A stretch of DNA of 64,000 nucleotides from NCBI RefSeq assembly GCF_002027705.1, contig NZ_MBTG01000007.1, positions 116,432 through 180,431 on the forward strand, given 5' to 3'. This stretch comes from Paenibacillus ferrarius (GTDB lineage: Bacteria; Bacillota; Bacilli; Paenibacillales; NBRC-103111). The translations under genes were made by a program, and so were the position numbers. Below the pieces are notes generated by a model. That model searched no databases. It was not told the origin of the DNA and saw only the letters and a program-made list of their open reading frames with translations. Positions 40,642 through 49,839 of the stretch are shown here, piece after piece; the first letter of the stretch is position 1, and each line of letters starts with the position of its first letter.

Positions 40642-42126
40642 CTAAAGCTTATAAACATCAATAAACGTTTGGGCAAACCGGGGATCCCACTGGGTCCCCT
40701 TGCCTTCGGCGAGAATGGCCATGGCCTTCTCGACCGCCATCCCCTTCCGATACGGGCGATCGGACGTCATCGCATCGAACGCATCCGCGACCGCGATGAT
40801 GCGGCCGAACTCCGGGATATCCAGGCCTTTCAGGCCGTCTGGATATCCGCCGCCATCGTAGCGCTCATGATGGGAGCGCACGCCGGGAAGCAGGGGAGCC
40901 ATAGCTTCCGTCGGCTCAATTTGCTTCAAGATGGACTCACCTAGCACTGGGTGCAGCTTGATTTGCTCGAACTCCTCGTCCGTAAGCCGACTCTCCTTAA
41001 GAAGCACATCGTCGCGCACACCGATTTTGCCGATGTCGTGGAGCAGCGCCGTCTTGTTCAAGAGATCGAGCTCCTGTTCATTCAAGGCAACCGCTCGGCC
41101 AATTATTAACGAGTATTTGGCCACTCGCGTCGAATGCCCGGCAGTATAAGCATCTCTCGCATCGAGCGCCGCAGCTAAGGTGGCATAGTAGCTTTGCAGC
41201 AGTTGACTATTCATTTGTTCGCGGGCTTCAAGCCCCTTGACCATATGATTAAAGCCAGCAACAAGCCGCGAAAATTCATCCGAATATAAATCGGAAGCGC
41301 GAACCTGAAGATCTCCGGCTTGGACTTCTTTCATTGCTCTGTGCAAATCTTCGATGGGCTGTTGAATGTCCCTGGTCAGCATCCGCGCCCCTAGCGAGGA
41401 GAAGCCGACGCCCAGCAAGAGAATGATGCCCGCCCATTTCCAATAATCGGCTGTGAGATTGGAGGACTGCGAAATTAGGCGAATTTGCGTCGCCAAACTG
41501 AACAGAAACAGCGGCATGGTGCCAATCAGGAACGCACTGAGTTGGAATTTCCGCTGAATCGACACGATCACGCGTCCATCCAAGGAGACATTCTCGCCGT
41601 ACAGGCGCTGACCGACTTGCCGTATATGCACAAGCACTGGGCGAATAGCCTGAGCCGTCGAGAAAAACTCCAACAGTGCATGCATGCTCGCCACCAGCAC
41701 CGCACCAATGCCCGCGAGCCCAATGTAGTACGCGGGCAAAGACAGCCAGCCCATCATAATCCCTACGTAAGCCAACGTCATCGCAGGAAGGGACAATCCC
41801 AAGAAATGCGGACCAAGAATCCGTTTCACCGAAAGTGCAGGAAAGCGATGGGTTTGCAAGTAGGCATCACGAATCACGACCAAATCCGGATGCTCCTGCT
41901 CCAGCATCTCGCGGATTGGCTTCATGTGTCTACGAAAAACCATGAATTCTGCAAGCATCATTACGCAAAGCGAGCTGAACATGATCAAAAAAATACGTAC
42001 CAATTCCGCATTCGAAATCGATAACGTCGTCGAAATAATCACACCGCCCACTACAATGACCGCGATGCCCGAACCTAATATATAGTTACGAATTAAATCT
42101 CGTAGAAATTTCTTGTATATCTGCAT
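40642..42126 (-). CDS. HD-GYP domain membrane protein (c-di-GMP phosphodiesterase)
   Basis: 494 residues. About six to seven membrane helices over residues 12-245 form a membrane sensor region, HAMP covers roughly 245-300, and HD-GYP covers about 310-490. Catalytic motifs are HSTRVAKYS, LLHDIGKIG, SHHERYDGGGYPDGL and DAFDAMTSDRPYR, so both HD and GYP signatures are intact and it should degrade c-di-GMP. The start has GAGGAT upstream. Confidence 0.94.
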   Translation of the reverse strand: MQIYKKFLRDLIRNYILGSGIAVIVVGGVIISTTLSISNAELVRIFLIMFSSLCVMMLAEFMVFRRHMKPIREMLEQEHPDLVVIRDAYLQTHRFPALSVKRILGPHFLGLSLPAMTLAYVGIMMGWLSLPAYYIGLAGIGAVLVASMHALLEFFSTAQAIRPVLVHIRQVGQRLYGENVSLDGRVIVSIQRKFQLSAFLIGTMPLFLFSLATQIRLISQSSNLTADYWKWAGIILLLGVGFSSLGARMLTRDIQQPIEDLHRAMKEVQAGDLQVRASDLYSDEFSRLVAGFNHMVKGLEAREQMNSQLLQSYYATLAAALDARDAYTAGHSTRVAKYSLIIGRAVALNEQELDLLNKTALLHDIGKIGVRDDVLLKESRLTDEEFEQIKLHPVLGESILKQIEPTEAMAPLLPGVRSHHERYDGGGYPDGLKGLDIPEFGRIIAVADAFDAMTSDRPYRKGMAVEKAMAILAEGKGTQWDPRFAQTFIDVYKL

Positions 42127-42237
42127 GATGCGATCCTCATTTCCACCCAGCCTGCCATCCCGCCAAAATACGAATTCATATTCCTATTGTATAGCAATCC
42201 GACAAGCTTCGCCTTACATCTAACTCTTTTCTAACAA

Positions 42238-42271
42238 AAAATGTCTTCAGCCTAGGGCTGAAGACATTTTC
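42238..42271. terminator. Bidirectional terminator
   Basis: ATGTCTTCAGCC pairs with GGCTGAAGACAT, flanked by A and T runs. It follows the flotillin gene. Confidence 0.9.
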
Positions 42272-42278
42272 TCTCACA

Positions 42279-43724
42279 CTATTCGGGTTCCTTCGCAACA
42301 ATGAGTTCATTATCCTTGCCTAGGAAGGCGCGGGCTAGATCTGTGACGCTTTTGCCTGTCAGTGTCTGCGTAATTTCCGGAACCTGTGCAATCATTTTGG
42401 CGATATCGCCTGTAATTCGATTGACGCCTGAAGTCGCGCCGTCTTGCGAAATGACCGTGATTTTATCCACGTTGCTGAGAGGAGCGGCAATTTTCTCCGC
42501 CAATTCCGGTAAAATCCGCAGGATTTCCACGGTAACGGCTGCCTGCGTGTACTGCTTGTAGGCTTCCGCTTTCTTCTCCAGCGCTTCCGCTTCCGCAAGT
42601 CCCGCTAAGCGAACGACTTCCGCGTTCGCTTTCCCTTTGGCCAGCTCCGCCTCTGCCGTCGCTTGGCCGCGTTTTCTCGTCGACTCCGCATCGGCCTCCG
42701 CTTCAAGAATTTGCCGCTGCTTGTTCACCTCAGCGCGCATAATCGCCGCCAGCTTCTCCGCTTCCGCCGGCTTAATCACAGACGCTTCGAGTTCCTTCTG
42801 CTTCAGCTCAACTTCAATCTGGCGAACGGTCTTGTTCGCTTCTGCTTCCATCTGCCGGATCTTTACCTGCTCCGTCACGAGAGACTGTTGAATTTGCTTT
42901 TGCTTCAATTCATAAGCCAAATCCGCTTCCGCTTGCCGGCTCGTCGTCTCCTGCTTGAACTCTGCTTCTTTCATGCTGAGTTCTTTGCGGTACTGCGCTT
43001 CCTTCGCAGAAGCGGCGCTTTCGGCTTCAATCTTCAGCTGATGCGCTTCCGCCCTGCGAATCGCCGACTCCTTCTCCGTATCCGCTTGGCGGATTTGGAT
43101 ATCGCGTTCGACCTCGGCTCTGGCAATGCTGGCGCTTTTGCGAATGCGCTCTACTTCAGGTACGCCGAGATTCTCAATGTACCCTTGATCATCGGCTACA
43201 CGTTTGAGCACGAAGGAAATGAGGCTCAGCCCCATTTTATCCAAATCCTCTGAGCACGTTTCTCTCATCTTGCTGTTCAATTCATCCGGATTCTTCAGGA
43301 TCGATTCAACGGTCAATTGCCCCACTAATCCGCGAAGATGCCCTTCAACGGAATGCAGAATCATCAATTCCCGCTCCAGCAGCGTATGGTCCAGGAACTG
43401 TTCGGAAGCGGTTCCGATTGCGACGGGATCACTTTGAATTTTGATCTGAGCCACCGCTTCAATTTTGAGACGAATTCCCTGCTGGGAGAACATCGGCTGA
43501 TCGGGCTTCACATCGAAGCTCATCAGCATCATCGAAATTGTTTTATAGCTCTGAAAGCCAGGGATAACGAATGTACCTCCGCCTTGCACAACTCTTTTGC
43601 CACCCAAACCATACACGATCATCGCTTCATTCGGCGGCACTTTCTTGTAGGCTTTGACAATTGAAGCTAGTAAGATAAAAACGACAAGAACAATCGCGAT
43701 CACTGCATACAAAACTGTCATCAT
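42279..43724 (-). CDS. floT: Flotillin-family protein (YuaG/FloT)
   Basis: 481 residues. A membrane segment (3-27) is followed by the SPFH/PHB domain (about 30-200, KVPPNEAMIVYGLGG, LIEVE-type strands) and a long Glu/Ala-rich coiled coil (200-400) with EAE repeats, then a C-terminal domain. It scaffolds functional membrane microdomains. The gene is in an operon with an NfeD-type gene, as yuaF-yuaG in Bacillus, 39 bp downstream of it. GGGAGG precedes the start. Confidence 0.95.
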   Translation of the reverse strand: MMTVLYAVIAIVLVVFILLASIVKAYKKVPPNEAMIVYGLGGKRVVQGGGTFVIPGFQSYKTISMMLMSFDVKPDQPMFSQQGIRLKIEAVAQIKIQSDPVAIGTASEQFLDHTLLERELMILHSVEGHLRGLVGQLTVESILKNPDELNSKMRETCSEDLDKMGLSLISFVLKRVADDQGYIENLGVPEVERIRKSASIARAEVERDIQIRQADTEKESAIRRAEAHQLKIEAESAASAKEAQYRKELSMKEAEFKQETTSRQAEADLAYELKQKQIQQSLVTEQVKIRQMEAEANKTVRQIEVELKQKELEASVIKPAEAEKLAAIMRAEVNKQRQILEAEADAESTRKRGQATAEAELAKGKANAEVVRLAGLAEAEALEKKAEAYKQYTQAAVTVEILRILPELAEKIAAPLSNVDKITVISQDGATSGVNRITGDIAKMIAQVPEITQTLTGKSVTDLARAFLGKDNELIVAKEPE

Positions 43725-43763
43725 AACCGTATAACCTCCCGTTAATCCATCATCTAAGCTAGT

Positions 43764-44291
43764 TTATTCGGTAAACCTCGTGACAGTAGCAACACCTTTG
43801 TTCATCTGCAAAATGAGGACCTTCGCCCCTTTGGGAATGGATTCCCCCTGCTCAGAGCGAGCACTGATCGTGCGTGTCGTTCCTTGCATAACGAACATCA
43901 TTTCCCCTGTCCCTGTTCCGTGAATCGGCACAGAGAGCTTCCCCAGCTGACCGCTTAGGTTGAAATCACTCTCTTTCATACTATCATCGTGCTTATAGAT
44001 GACTTTGGCAAAAAGCAGGAAGAAGAGCCAACCCATGAAGATACCTGAACCAATCGCAATAAGCAGAATGAGCAAACTGCTCGTCATCCCCACTTTATTA
44101 AGAATAAAGCCGATACCGCCGAACACCGTTAAGCTGGCCAAAATGGAAGATAAATTAAAAAAGGACGGTCCCCCATGGCCATGAGCTGAACCATGATCGG
44201 CATGAAACTCGAAGAAATCACCGCCGAAAAATGTATTCAACAGGGTAAGCGCAAGTCCCACGAAAAAACATATGGCAAACAAAGTCATCAT
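43764..44291 (-). CDS. yuaF: NfeD-family membrane protein (YuaF)
   Basis: About 175 residues with three to four membrane helices and a C-terminal OB-fold NfeD domain (LGKLSVPIHGTGTGEMMFVM...KGAKVLILQMNKGVATVTRF). It partners flotillin in membrane microdomains. ATG 44291 is 11 bases after AGGAGG; the GTG at 44300 sits within the ribosome site. An ECF-type promoter lies upstream, fitting the SigW control known for yuaF in Bacillus. Confidence 0.9.
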   Translation of the reverse strand: MMTLFAICFFVGLALTLLNTFFGGDFFEFHADHGSAHGHGGPSFFNLSSILASLTVFGGIGFILNKVGMTSSLLILLIAIGSGIFMGWLFFLLFAKVIYKHDDSMKESDFNLSGQLGKLSVPIHGTGTGEMMFVMQGTTRTISARSEQGESIPKGAKVLILQMNKGVATVTRFTE

Positions 44292-44358
44292 AGACTTCAC
44301 CTCCTCCTAGTTTTTTTCAGAAAGCTTGCATAGCAAGTCATACACACCCATAAATATA

Positions 44359-44384
44359 GACGTTTCTGGGAATAAAAGGTTTCG
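44359..44384 (-). promoter_or_regulatory. ECF (SigW-like) promoter of yuaF-floT
   Basis: Minus-strand CGAAAC (44379-44384), 16 bp, CGTC (44359-44362). This is close to the SigW consensus TGAAAC-16-CGTA. Confidence 0.65.
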
Positions 44385-44493
44385 TCCGAAAAAAAATACT
44401 TCTTGCACCGAATCGTTCCCCTTAAATGAGCGTATAAACTTTCGACATCTTTTCGTTGAAATTCCTATTAAAAACTAAGGAGTAGATCACCAC

Positions 44494-46044
44494 ATGCACA
44501 AAAAGAAATGGACTTGGTGGGTATCCTCACTGCTTGCTCTTATGCTTATTACGCTAACAGGCTGCCAGACGGTACAAGGTTTAGACATCGCTGGCGTCAT
44601 CAAGAATGATTGGTCCGTGAAATCCTCCGAATCCAAGGGCTCGCTCCAAGTAGAGCTTCTGCCCGGCGACATCTCCAAGTTATCTGCGGACGAGCAAAAA
44701 GTGCTCAGCGCTCTGCAGAACGTAAAAATCGACCTCACCAATGTAAAGACACAAAATGCCGCTCATCTGTCGGCCGATGGTACGATTACATACAGCAAAG
44801 GGGCAATTCCTTTCAACCTCTTGGCGGAAGGGACCAAGCTCCTGCTCCGTATCGAAGGCGCTAAGAAGCCGGTCGTTTTCGATCTGTTGGGCGGTTCCAA
44901 TTTATCCTTCCTAGAATTGCTGCCCAAAGCGCTGCAAGAGCCATTAGGCAACAAAATCACAGAAATTAAACCAGCGATTATTGGGCTTATTTTAGCGAAT
45001 ACAGCGAATCCGTCGAACGTTTCTGTTGAATCCGTTACGGATAAAGTAAACGGCGAAGCGCTGTCTTTGCAAAAAGCTCACATCCAGCTTACGGGCACTG
45101 AACTGACCTCGCTTCTCAAAAAGCTGTTCAGCAATATTCTAGCTGATGAAGCCGGACTGAAAGAGCTGATTAATCAATTGTACGACGTACTTTCTCCGGT
45201 TATTCAAGAACAAATCAACAATGGCTCTTCAGATTTCACTTTGAAAGTCTTGAGCAACAAACAATTGGCAGTTGGGCTCGTGTATCCACGCGTTCGCGAA
45301 TATCTGGAGAAAATCTCGGCTTCCGTAGATGGTATGTTGGCTGGAGACGATTCCTTGGAGCAAGGTCATCCGCCAATTCAAGCCCTATTCAACAATAAAT
45401 CCGCCCTGCAAGTGGATATTTATGCGGATGCCGACAAGCAAGTTCGCAAGCAAGCCCTTTCCATGAGTTTGCCGCTTCCGAATACGTCAGGTGTCTCCGG
45501 TCTAAAGTTTTCTTATGTTAGTGAAACCTGGCATATAAATAAGCCTGTTACAGCGGCATCTATCGATATTTCAGGAGGGGCACTGCAAGTAGGGACGGAT
45601 GCTTCAGCGATCTACAGCTTCCTGAATAACTTGGATAAACAATCGCTGATCTACACCTTGCTCAAAAATGATTTGAAGGTCACCAAGAAGCAAGTTAGCT
45701 TGAATACTACGGGACCTGCCACGGATGCACCGCAGCCTTACATTAACTCCGATGGCTTCACGATGGTTCCCGTCCGCTTCGTTTCTGAAAAGCTTGGCGC
45801 TGATGTAGGCTGGAGCGGCGAATTGCAGCAGGTAACGATCAAGGATTTGTTATCCGGTGCGACGATTATTCTAAAACTGGACAGCACCAATGCCAGTGTC
45901 AACGGCACGTCCGCTAAGCTTGATAGCCCGGCAACGCTCCATAACGGCTCAACGTTTGTGCCGATTCGTTTCATTGCCGAGCAGTTGGGCGGCGTCGTAT
46001 CCTTCAACGACGACACCCGTGTCGTTACGATTAAGCGCGACTAG
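44494..46044 (+). CDS. Lipoprotein with C-terminal copper amine oxidase N-like domain, paralogue 1
   Basis: 516 residues. The lipobox TLTGC is near residue 23, so it is membrane-anchored. A large unrecognised middle domain covers about 30-390. The C-terminal stalk-type domain (PF07833-like) reads MVPVRFVSEKLGADVGW and FVPIRFIAEQLGGVVSF. AAGGAG precedes the start. It is closely related to the protein encoded at 46726, in domain order and in segments such as LSLQKAHIQLTG/LSLQKLHVEIKG, so the locus is a tandem duplication. Confidence 0.85.
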   Translation: MHKKKWTWWVSSLLALMLITLTGCQTVQGLDIAGVIKNDWSVKSSESKGSLQVELLPGDISKLSADEQKVLSALQNVKIDLTNVKTQNAAHLSADGTITYSKGAIPFNLLAEGTKLLLRIEGAKKPVVFDLLGGSNLSFLELLPKALQEPLGNKITEIKPAIIGLILANTANPSNVSVESVTDKVNGEALSLQKAHIQLTGTELTSLLKKLFSNILADEAGLKELINQLYDVLSPVIQEQINNGSSDFTLKVLSNKQLAVGLVYPRVREYLEKISASVDGMLAGDDSLEQGHPPIQALFNNKSALQVDIYADADKQVRKQALSMSLPLPNTSGVSGLKFSYVSETWHINKPVTAASIDISGGALQVGTDASAIYSFLNNLDKQSLIYTLLKNDLKVTKKQVSLNTTGPATDAPQPYINSDGFTMVPVRFVSEKLGADVGWSGELQQVTIKDLLSGATIILKLDSTNASVNGTSAKLDSPATLHNGSTFVPIRFIAEQLGGVVSFNDDTRVVTIKRD

Positions 46045-46170
46045 CCCAAACAATTTGAAGCTGATGGGCATTCGTGTATACACCCTTTGCGTGCGGCTGA
46101 ATAGTCTAGTAAGGAACCTAGGCAAACAGCCTGCTGCCCAGAGCAGCCACACGGCAAAGGAGCGAACGTT

Positions 46171-46542
46171 ATGTATACGAATCCCATGTATCAGCAAGGT
46201 CATCAAGGTTATCCAAGTCACGGTCAACAGGGGCAAGGGTTTCAAAATCAACATGTCATCTACCAAGCAGAACCAAACTGGCAGCACACGCTAAAGCAAA
46301 AGAGAGATATGATGATGGGCAGCCTGCACCCTCATGTCGGCCGGACAATTCGTGTCACAACCGTAGATGGACATACGCATGAAGGTGTTCTGATGAACGT
46401 CGATGGCCACCATGCTTACCTCCATGTAACACCGCATAATCAATATCACGGTCAGCATAGACCCCTTTATACACCTGCCCAATATAATCAAATTTTGACG
46501 CTCGTTCTGTTCGAGCTTTTGGTTATTGTTTTGCTTTCCTAA
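46171..46542 (+). CDS. His/Gln-rich small protein with Sm-like middle and C-terminal membrane helix
   Basis: 123 residues. Residues 1-35 are Q/G/H-rich. Residues ~52-88 (HVGRTIRVTTVDGHTHEGVL and DGHHAYLHV) look like an Sm-type beta fold. The last ~17 residues are hydrophobic (ILTLVLFELLVIVLLS). Some spore coat-associated proteins have this make-up, but I cannot name it. AAAGGAG precedes the start and a strong terminator follows. It separates the two paralogous lipoprotein genes. Confidence 0.75.
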   Translation: MYTNPMYQQGHQGYPSHGQQGQGFQNQHVIYQAEPNWQHTLKQKRDMMMGSLHPHVGRTIRVTTVDGHTHEGVLMNVDGHHAYLHVTPHNQYHGQHRPLYTPAQYNQILTLVLFELLVIVLLS

Positions 46543-46547
46543 TGAGC

Positions 46548-46598
46548 AAAGCTCGCCCTCATCCGGTCCTATACACCGGCGAGCGGCGAGCTTTTTTT
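46548..46598 (+). terminator. Intrinsic terminator
   Basis: AAAGCTCGCC pairs with GGCGAGCTTT and a T run follows. Confidence 0.85.
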
Positions 46599-46725
46599 AT
46601 TGCCCCTCCCACCATTTGGTTAATTTTACTTGTTTAAGCGCATCTTTTCCCCTTCGCCTGCGTATAATCTATCACTGCTATTTTCACTAGCTATTATAGT
46701 AATAGATAAGGAGTAGATTCGAGAG

Positions 46726-48321
46726 ATGCAAAAAAAGAAATTGACTTCGTGGATAGCCGCCACATTAGTTCTGATGCTGTTTGCCTTAACGGGTTGCCAA
46801 ACCATACAAGGGCTGGATGTGACACAAGCGATTCAGAACAATACCCTTGTTCAATCCGCTCAGTCCAAAGGGTCGCTTCGCCTAGAGCTTGTCCCCAGCC
46901 ATACAAGTACGCTGACAGCAGGTGATAAAGCGATATTGGACGTCCTGAAAGATGTGAAATTAGAGTTAAACAACGTTAGCATGCAGGATAAACGGGTCAT
47001 ATCCGTTGACGGTGCCCTCACTTACAGCAAGGGTTCGATCCCTTTTCAGGCAAGCTTGAATGACACGAAGTTCGCGCTCCAAATTGAAGGGGCAAAAAAG
47101 CAAATTTTCTTTGATTTGGCCAAAGCACAAGGAGGCTCTTTTCCTACTGAGCTTACCGCCAGCGTTCAAAAACAGCTGATGGATACAAGAGACGTTCTTA
47201 CACCAGCCTTGACGAAATTCCTTATCGCCAATGCGCCAAATCCGAAACAAATTTCCGTCTCATCGGTTTCTGAGCAAGTTTATTCCGAGACACTTTCCTT
47301 GCAGAAGCTGCATGTGGAGATTAAGGGCAGCGAGCTTGTCCAGCTGTTAAAAGCATTCCTGACCAGCATCCTCGCTGATGAGAAGGGCATGAAGGAATTG
47401 CTCGGGCAGCTCTATGATGTTCTGGTTCCGATCTTCAAGGAGCAGATGAAAGCTTCGGAGGAAGATGATGATGAGTTCTCTTCTCCGTTCCCTGATTTAA
47501 TGAAGGCTTATCTCGATAATAAAACATTAGCGGTCGAATTTGCTTTTACAACGATCCAACAAGGTCTGCAGAAATGGCTCAAGGACTGGGACACAACGGT
47601 AGCGTCTTCGCTTTCTTCGGTAAAGGATCCCCAAGCCCAAGCCTTCCTGAGCGATAAGACGGTGCTGAAAACCGACTTGTTCGTGGACAGTGATAAACAA
47701 ATTCGCAAAGTGCGGACAGAGCTTTCGTTCCCAATTACCGATGCAAGCACAGGGATAAGCGAAGTTAAGCTCACATATGTCAATGACATATGGAATATCA
47801 ATAAGCCTGTAAAAGCAAACCTGATTACGCCCGCTAGCGACGCCGTGGATCTTGGCGAGGCAACAGCCCGCAGCAGCTCGATTCTCAGCTATTTCAAAAA
47901 GGATTCGCAAGCCTATTCTTTTTTGAGAAACGATCTGCAAGTGGCCAAAAGGGAAATTCATTTGCTGATGAGTCCATCCGAGGATGACAACTCCTCCTAT
48001 GATGCAAGCCATCCTTATATTAATGCTGATAATGTGTCCATGCTGCCTGTCCGTTTCATTACGGAGAGACTCGGTGCGGAAGTGAAATGGAACAAAGAAA
48101 CCAAGCAAATAACGGTCACGGATGCGCTGACAGATAAAACGATTATTCTCGAGCTGAACAGCCAGTCTGCCCAAGTGAACGGTGTCGCCGTTGCCATGGA
48201 CAGCGCTCCAGTTCTGAAGAATGGCACAACCTTCGTTCCGCTTCGTTTCATAGCTGAGCAGCTAGGCTGCAAGATTGAATTTGACAGCAAGACGCACAGC
48301 GTCACGTTGACTAGGCACTAA
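46726..48321 (+). CDS. Lipoprotein with C-terminal copper amine oxidase N-like domain, paralogue 2
   Basis: 531 residues with lipobox ALTGC near 23. Same layout as the protein at 44494, including QTIQGLDVTQAIQNN after the lipobox and a C-terminal MLPVRFITERLGAEVKW/FVPLRFIAEQLGCKIEF stalk domain. An acidic insertion (KASEEDDDEF near 244-253) distinguishes it. AAGGAG is upstream. Its function is unknown; surface attachment or wall maintenance is possible. Confidence 0.85.
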   Translation: MQKKKLTSWIAATLVLMLFALTGCQTIQGLDVTQAIQNNTLVQSAQSKGSLRLELVPSHTSTLTAGDKAILDVLKDVKLELNNVSMQDKRVISVDGALTYSKGSIPFQASLNDTKFALQIEGAKKQIFFDLAKAQGGSFPTELTASVQKQLMDTRDVLTPALTKFLIANAPNPKQISVSSVSEQVYSETLSLQKLHVEIKGSELVQLLKAFLTSILADEKGMKELLGQLYDVLVPIFKEQMKASEEDDDEFSSPFPDLMKAYLDNKTLAVEFAFTTIQQGLQKWLKDWDTTVASSLSSVKDPQAQAFLSDKTVLKTDLFVDSDKQIRKVRTELSFPITDASTGISEVKLTYVNDIWNINKPVKANLITPASDAVDLGEATARSSSILSYFKKDSQAYSFLRNDLQVAKREIHLLMSPSEDDNSSYDASHPYINADNVSMLPVRFITERLGAEVKWNKETKQITVTDALTDKTIILELNSQSAQVNGVAVAMDSAPVLKNGTTFVPLRFIAEQLGCKIEFDSKTHSVTLTRH

Positions 48322-48334
48322 TTATTTTCCTGCT

Positions 48335-48383
48335 AAGCTCGCTCTCGTGTGGTCTATCCGGCCAAGACGGAGCGAGCTTTTTT
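48335..48383 (+). terminator. Intrinsic terminator
   Basis: AAGCTCGCTC pairs with GAGCGAGCTT around a ~25-base loop, followed by a T run. Confidence 0.75.
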
Positions 48384-48565
48384 CACAAGTGGATGAATCA
48401 CTCGCCCCTTCCAGCTTGATAAGAAATGAATTTTTGATGAAATTGGAATAAGCTTCCCACTAAATGGATATATTAACAAAGCTGCGTTAACAAGCTGTCC
48501 GGATCCAGTGTGATCCCGAAGAACAGACGCGCAGGCACAAATTATTGTTGGAGGTTTATGTCTAC

Positions 48566-48766
48566 ATGGAAACAGGTACAGTGAAATGGTTTAATGCAGA
48601 AAAAGGCTTTGGTTTTATTGAAATGGAAGGCGGTAAGGATGTATTCGTTCACTTCAGCGCCATCACGGGAGAAGGCTTCAAGAGCCTCGATGAAGGCGAA
48701 CGCGTACAATTTGAAGTTACGCAAGGTAACCGCGGACCGCAAGCTGAAAATGTAGTCAAGCTGTAG
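48566..48766 (+). CDS. cspB: Cold shock protein, CspA/CspB family
   Basis: 66 residues forming one cold-shock domain that binds single-stranded RNA/DNA. RNP1 is KGFGFIE and RNP2 is [23 protein letters not shown] is the typical start, with GGAGG 9-10 bases upstream; an in-frame ATG-like start at 48545 overlaps that site. A ~90-base untranslated leader precedes it, as is usual for cold-regulated mRNAs. Confidence 0.96.
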   Translation: METGTVKWFNAEKGFGFIEMEGGKDVFVHFSAITGEGFKSLDEGERVQFEVTQGNRGPQAENVVKL

Positions 48767-48832
48767 TCCTTCACCACATATTGCTATAAACTGCTTGCGA
48801 GTCTGAGTCTAATATGACAAGGAGGAGTTCGA

Positions 48833-49033
48833 TTGTACTTTTCAAAGAAATCGTTGGAACCTGTTCCTGAAGAGCAAACCAGCATCTGGACCTGCAGCAC
48901 GGAGCAGTGCTCCTGTTGGATGAGGGATAACTTTTCATTCGCGGATAGTCCGGAATGTCCAATTTGTCATTCATCCATGGTCAAGGATTTAAAGATGCTC
49001 CCAACCTTATCGAACACAAGCAGCAGGCGATGA
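48833..49033 (+). CDS. YdjO-like cold-inducible zinc-ribbon protein
   Basis: 66 residues with CSTEQCSCWMRDNFSF and CPICHSSM, a four-Cys zinc ribbon as in YdjO of Bacillus. The start is TTG 48833, set by AAGGAGG 7 bases before it. It lies directly after the cold-shock gene, so co-expression is likely. Confidence 0.8.
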   Translation: MYFSKKSLEPVPEEQTSIWTCSTEQCSCWMRDNFSFADSPECPICHSSMVKDLKMLPTLSNTSSRR

Positions 49034-49101
49034 ACGTTGTATCCGAAGCCCTTACCTCTCCTACTTGGAGTCGTAAGGGCTTCTCTTCGGTTGCAAACCG
49101 T

Positions 49102-49129
49102 AAAAGGACTCCCAGAAGGAGTCCTTTTA
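49102..49129. terminator. Bidirectional terminator
   Basis: AAAAGGACTCC pairs with GGAGTCCTTTT. It separates the convergent YdjO-like and YflT-like genes. Confidence 0.85.
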
Positions 49130-49136
49130 CTCACTT

Positions 49137-49517
49137 TTATAAAATAGTCCGTTGAAAATCTTCGGTGCTGTACGAATTCACTTCTGTTGTTGGTGTAGCC
49201 AACACAAGGATTTTCCCCTTATCCAGCTCACCCTCCAGCCGGCTAGCCTCTACCTCAGGCACGCCAAGTGCTTTCATCTTGGCCCGCAGCTCATCGCCGC
49301 GAGAACGGAAGAGGTTCGCGATAGAGGTAATCACGCCTTCCTCAACCATCGTGATCTGCTCGGCACCTGTGTAGTTCGCCACGAAGTCGGTACCTTCGGA
49401 ACTATGCGTCAGCACATAGATGTGGTCCCGTTCAAAACCTTCCCTGTACAACTGCTGCACCTTGCTCTGCGCCTCTTGAAGATTCGCCGTCACACTCACT
49501 CTAGTATAAGTATTCAT
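49137..49517 (-). CDS. General stress protein 17M-like (YflT domain)
   Basis: 126 residues. It has the strand-helix pattern of YflT proteins (TANLQEAQSKVQQLYREGFE, IYVLTHSSE, GELDKGKILVLATP), in which a polar ligand is suspected but not known. GAGGAGG precedes the start. It lies 59 bp downstream of the DUF1328 gene, sharing its SigB-type promoter, which fits the SigB control of YflT in Bacillus. Confidence 0.88.
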   Translation of the reverse strand: MNTYTRVSVTANLQEAQSKVQQLYREGFERDHIYVLTHSSEGTDFVANYTGAEQITMVEEGVITSIANLFRSRGDELRAKMKALGVPEVEASRLEGELDKGKILVLATPTTEVNSYSTEDFQRTIL

Positions 49518-49576
49518 GATTATTCCTCCTCTTTCGCATCTTATTTATAAGGTTGAAGCGGTGGTCAACGGAACTA

Positions 49577-49738
49577 AATACTTCTGCGTCTGCCGAAAAT
49601 CAGGGATACCACGAACATAATCAGGAAGACAAAGAATAAGACTTTGGCAATCCCTACTGCTGCTGAGACAATCCCAAAAAATCCGAAAACACCAGCTACG
49701 AGCGCAATGATGAGAAACATAATGGCCCAACCCAACAT
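49577..49738 (-). CDS. DUF1328 small membrane protein (YtjA-like)
   Basis: About 54 residues, [20 protein letters not shown] and two hydrophobic helices ending FGRRRSI. GAGAGGGTG lies 6-7 bases before ATG 49738; the longer frame to 49819 would begin inside the SigB-type promoter. First gene of a two-gene stress operon. Confidence 0.88.
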
Positions 49739-49791
49739 AGGAAACACCCTCTCTTTACTTTCAATTTGTGTTGATCTTGCTATGTCTTTTA

Positions 49792-49817
49792 TTACCCGCT
49801 CGACCCCGCCGTGAAAC
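49792..49817 (-). promoter_or_regulatory. SigB-type promoter of the DUF1328-YflT operon
   Basis: Minus-strand GTTTCA (49812-49817), 14 bp, GGGTAA (49792-49797). Confidence 0.75.
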
Positions 49818-49839
49818 ATGTCTTATATAAATAATGAGG

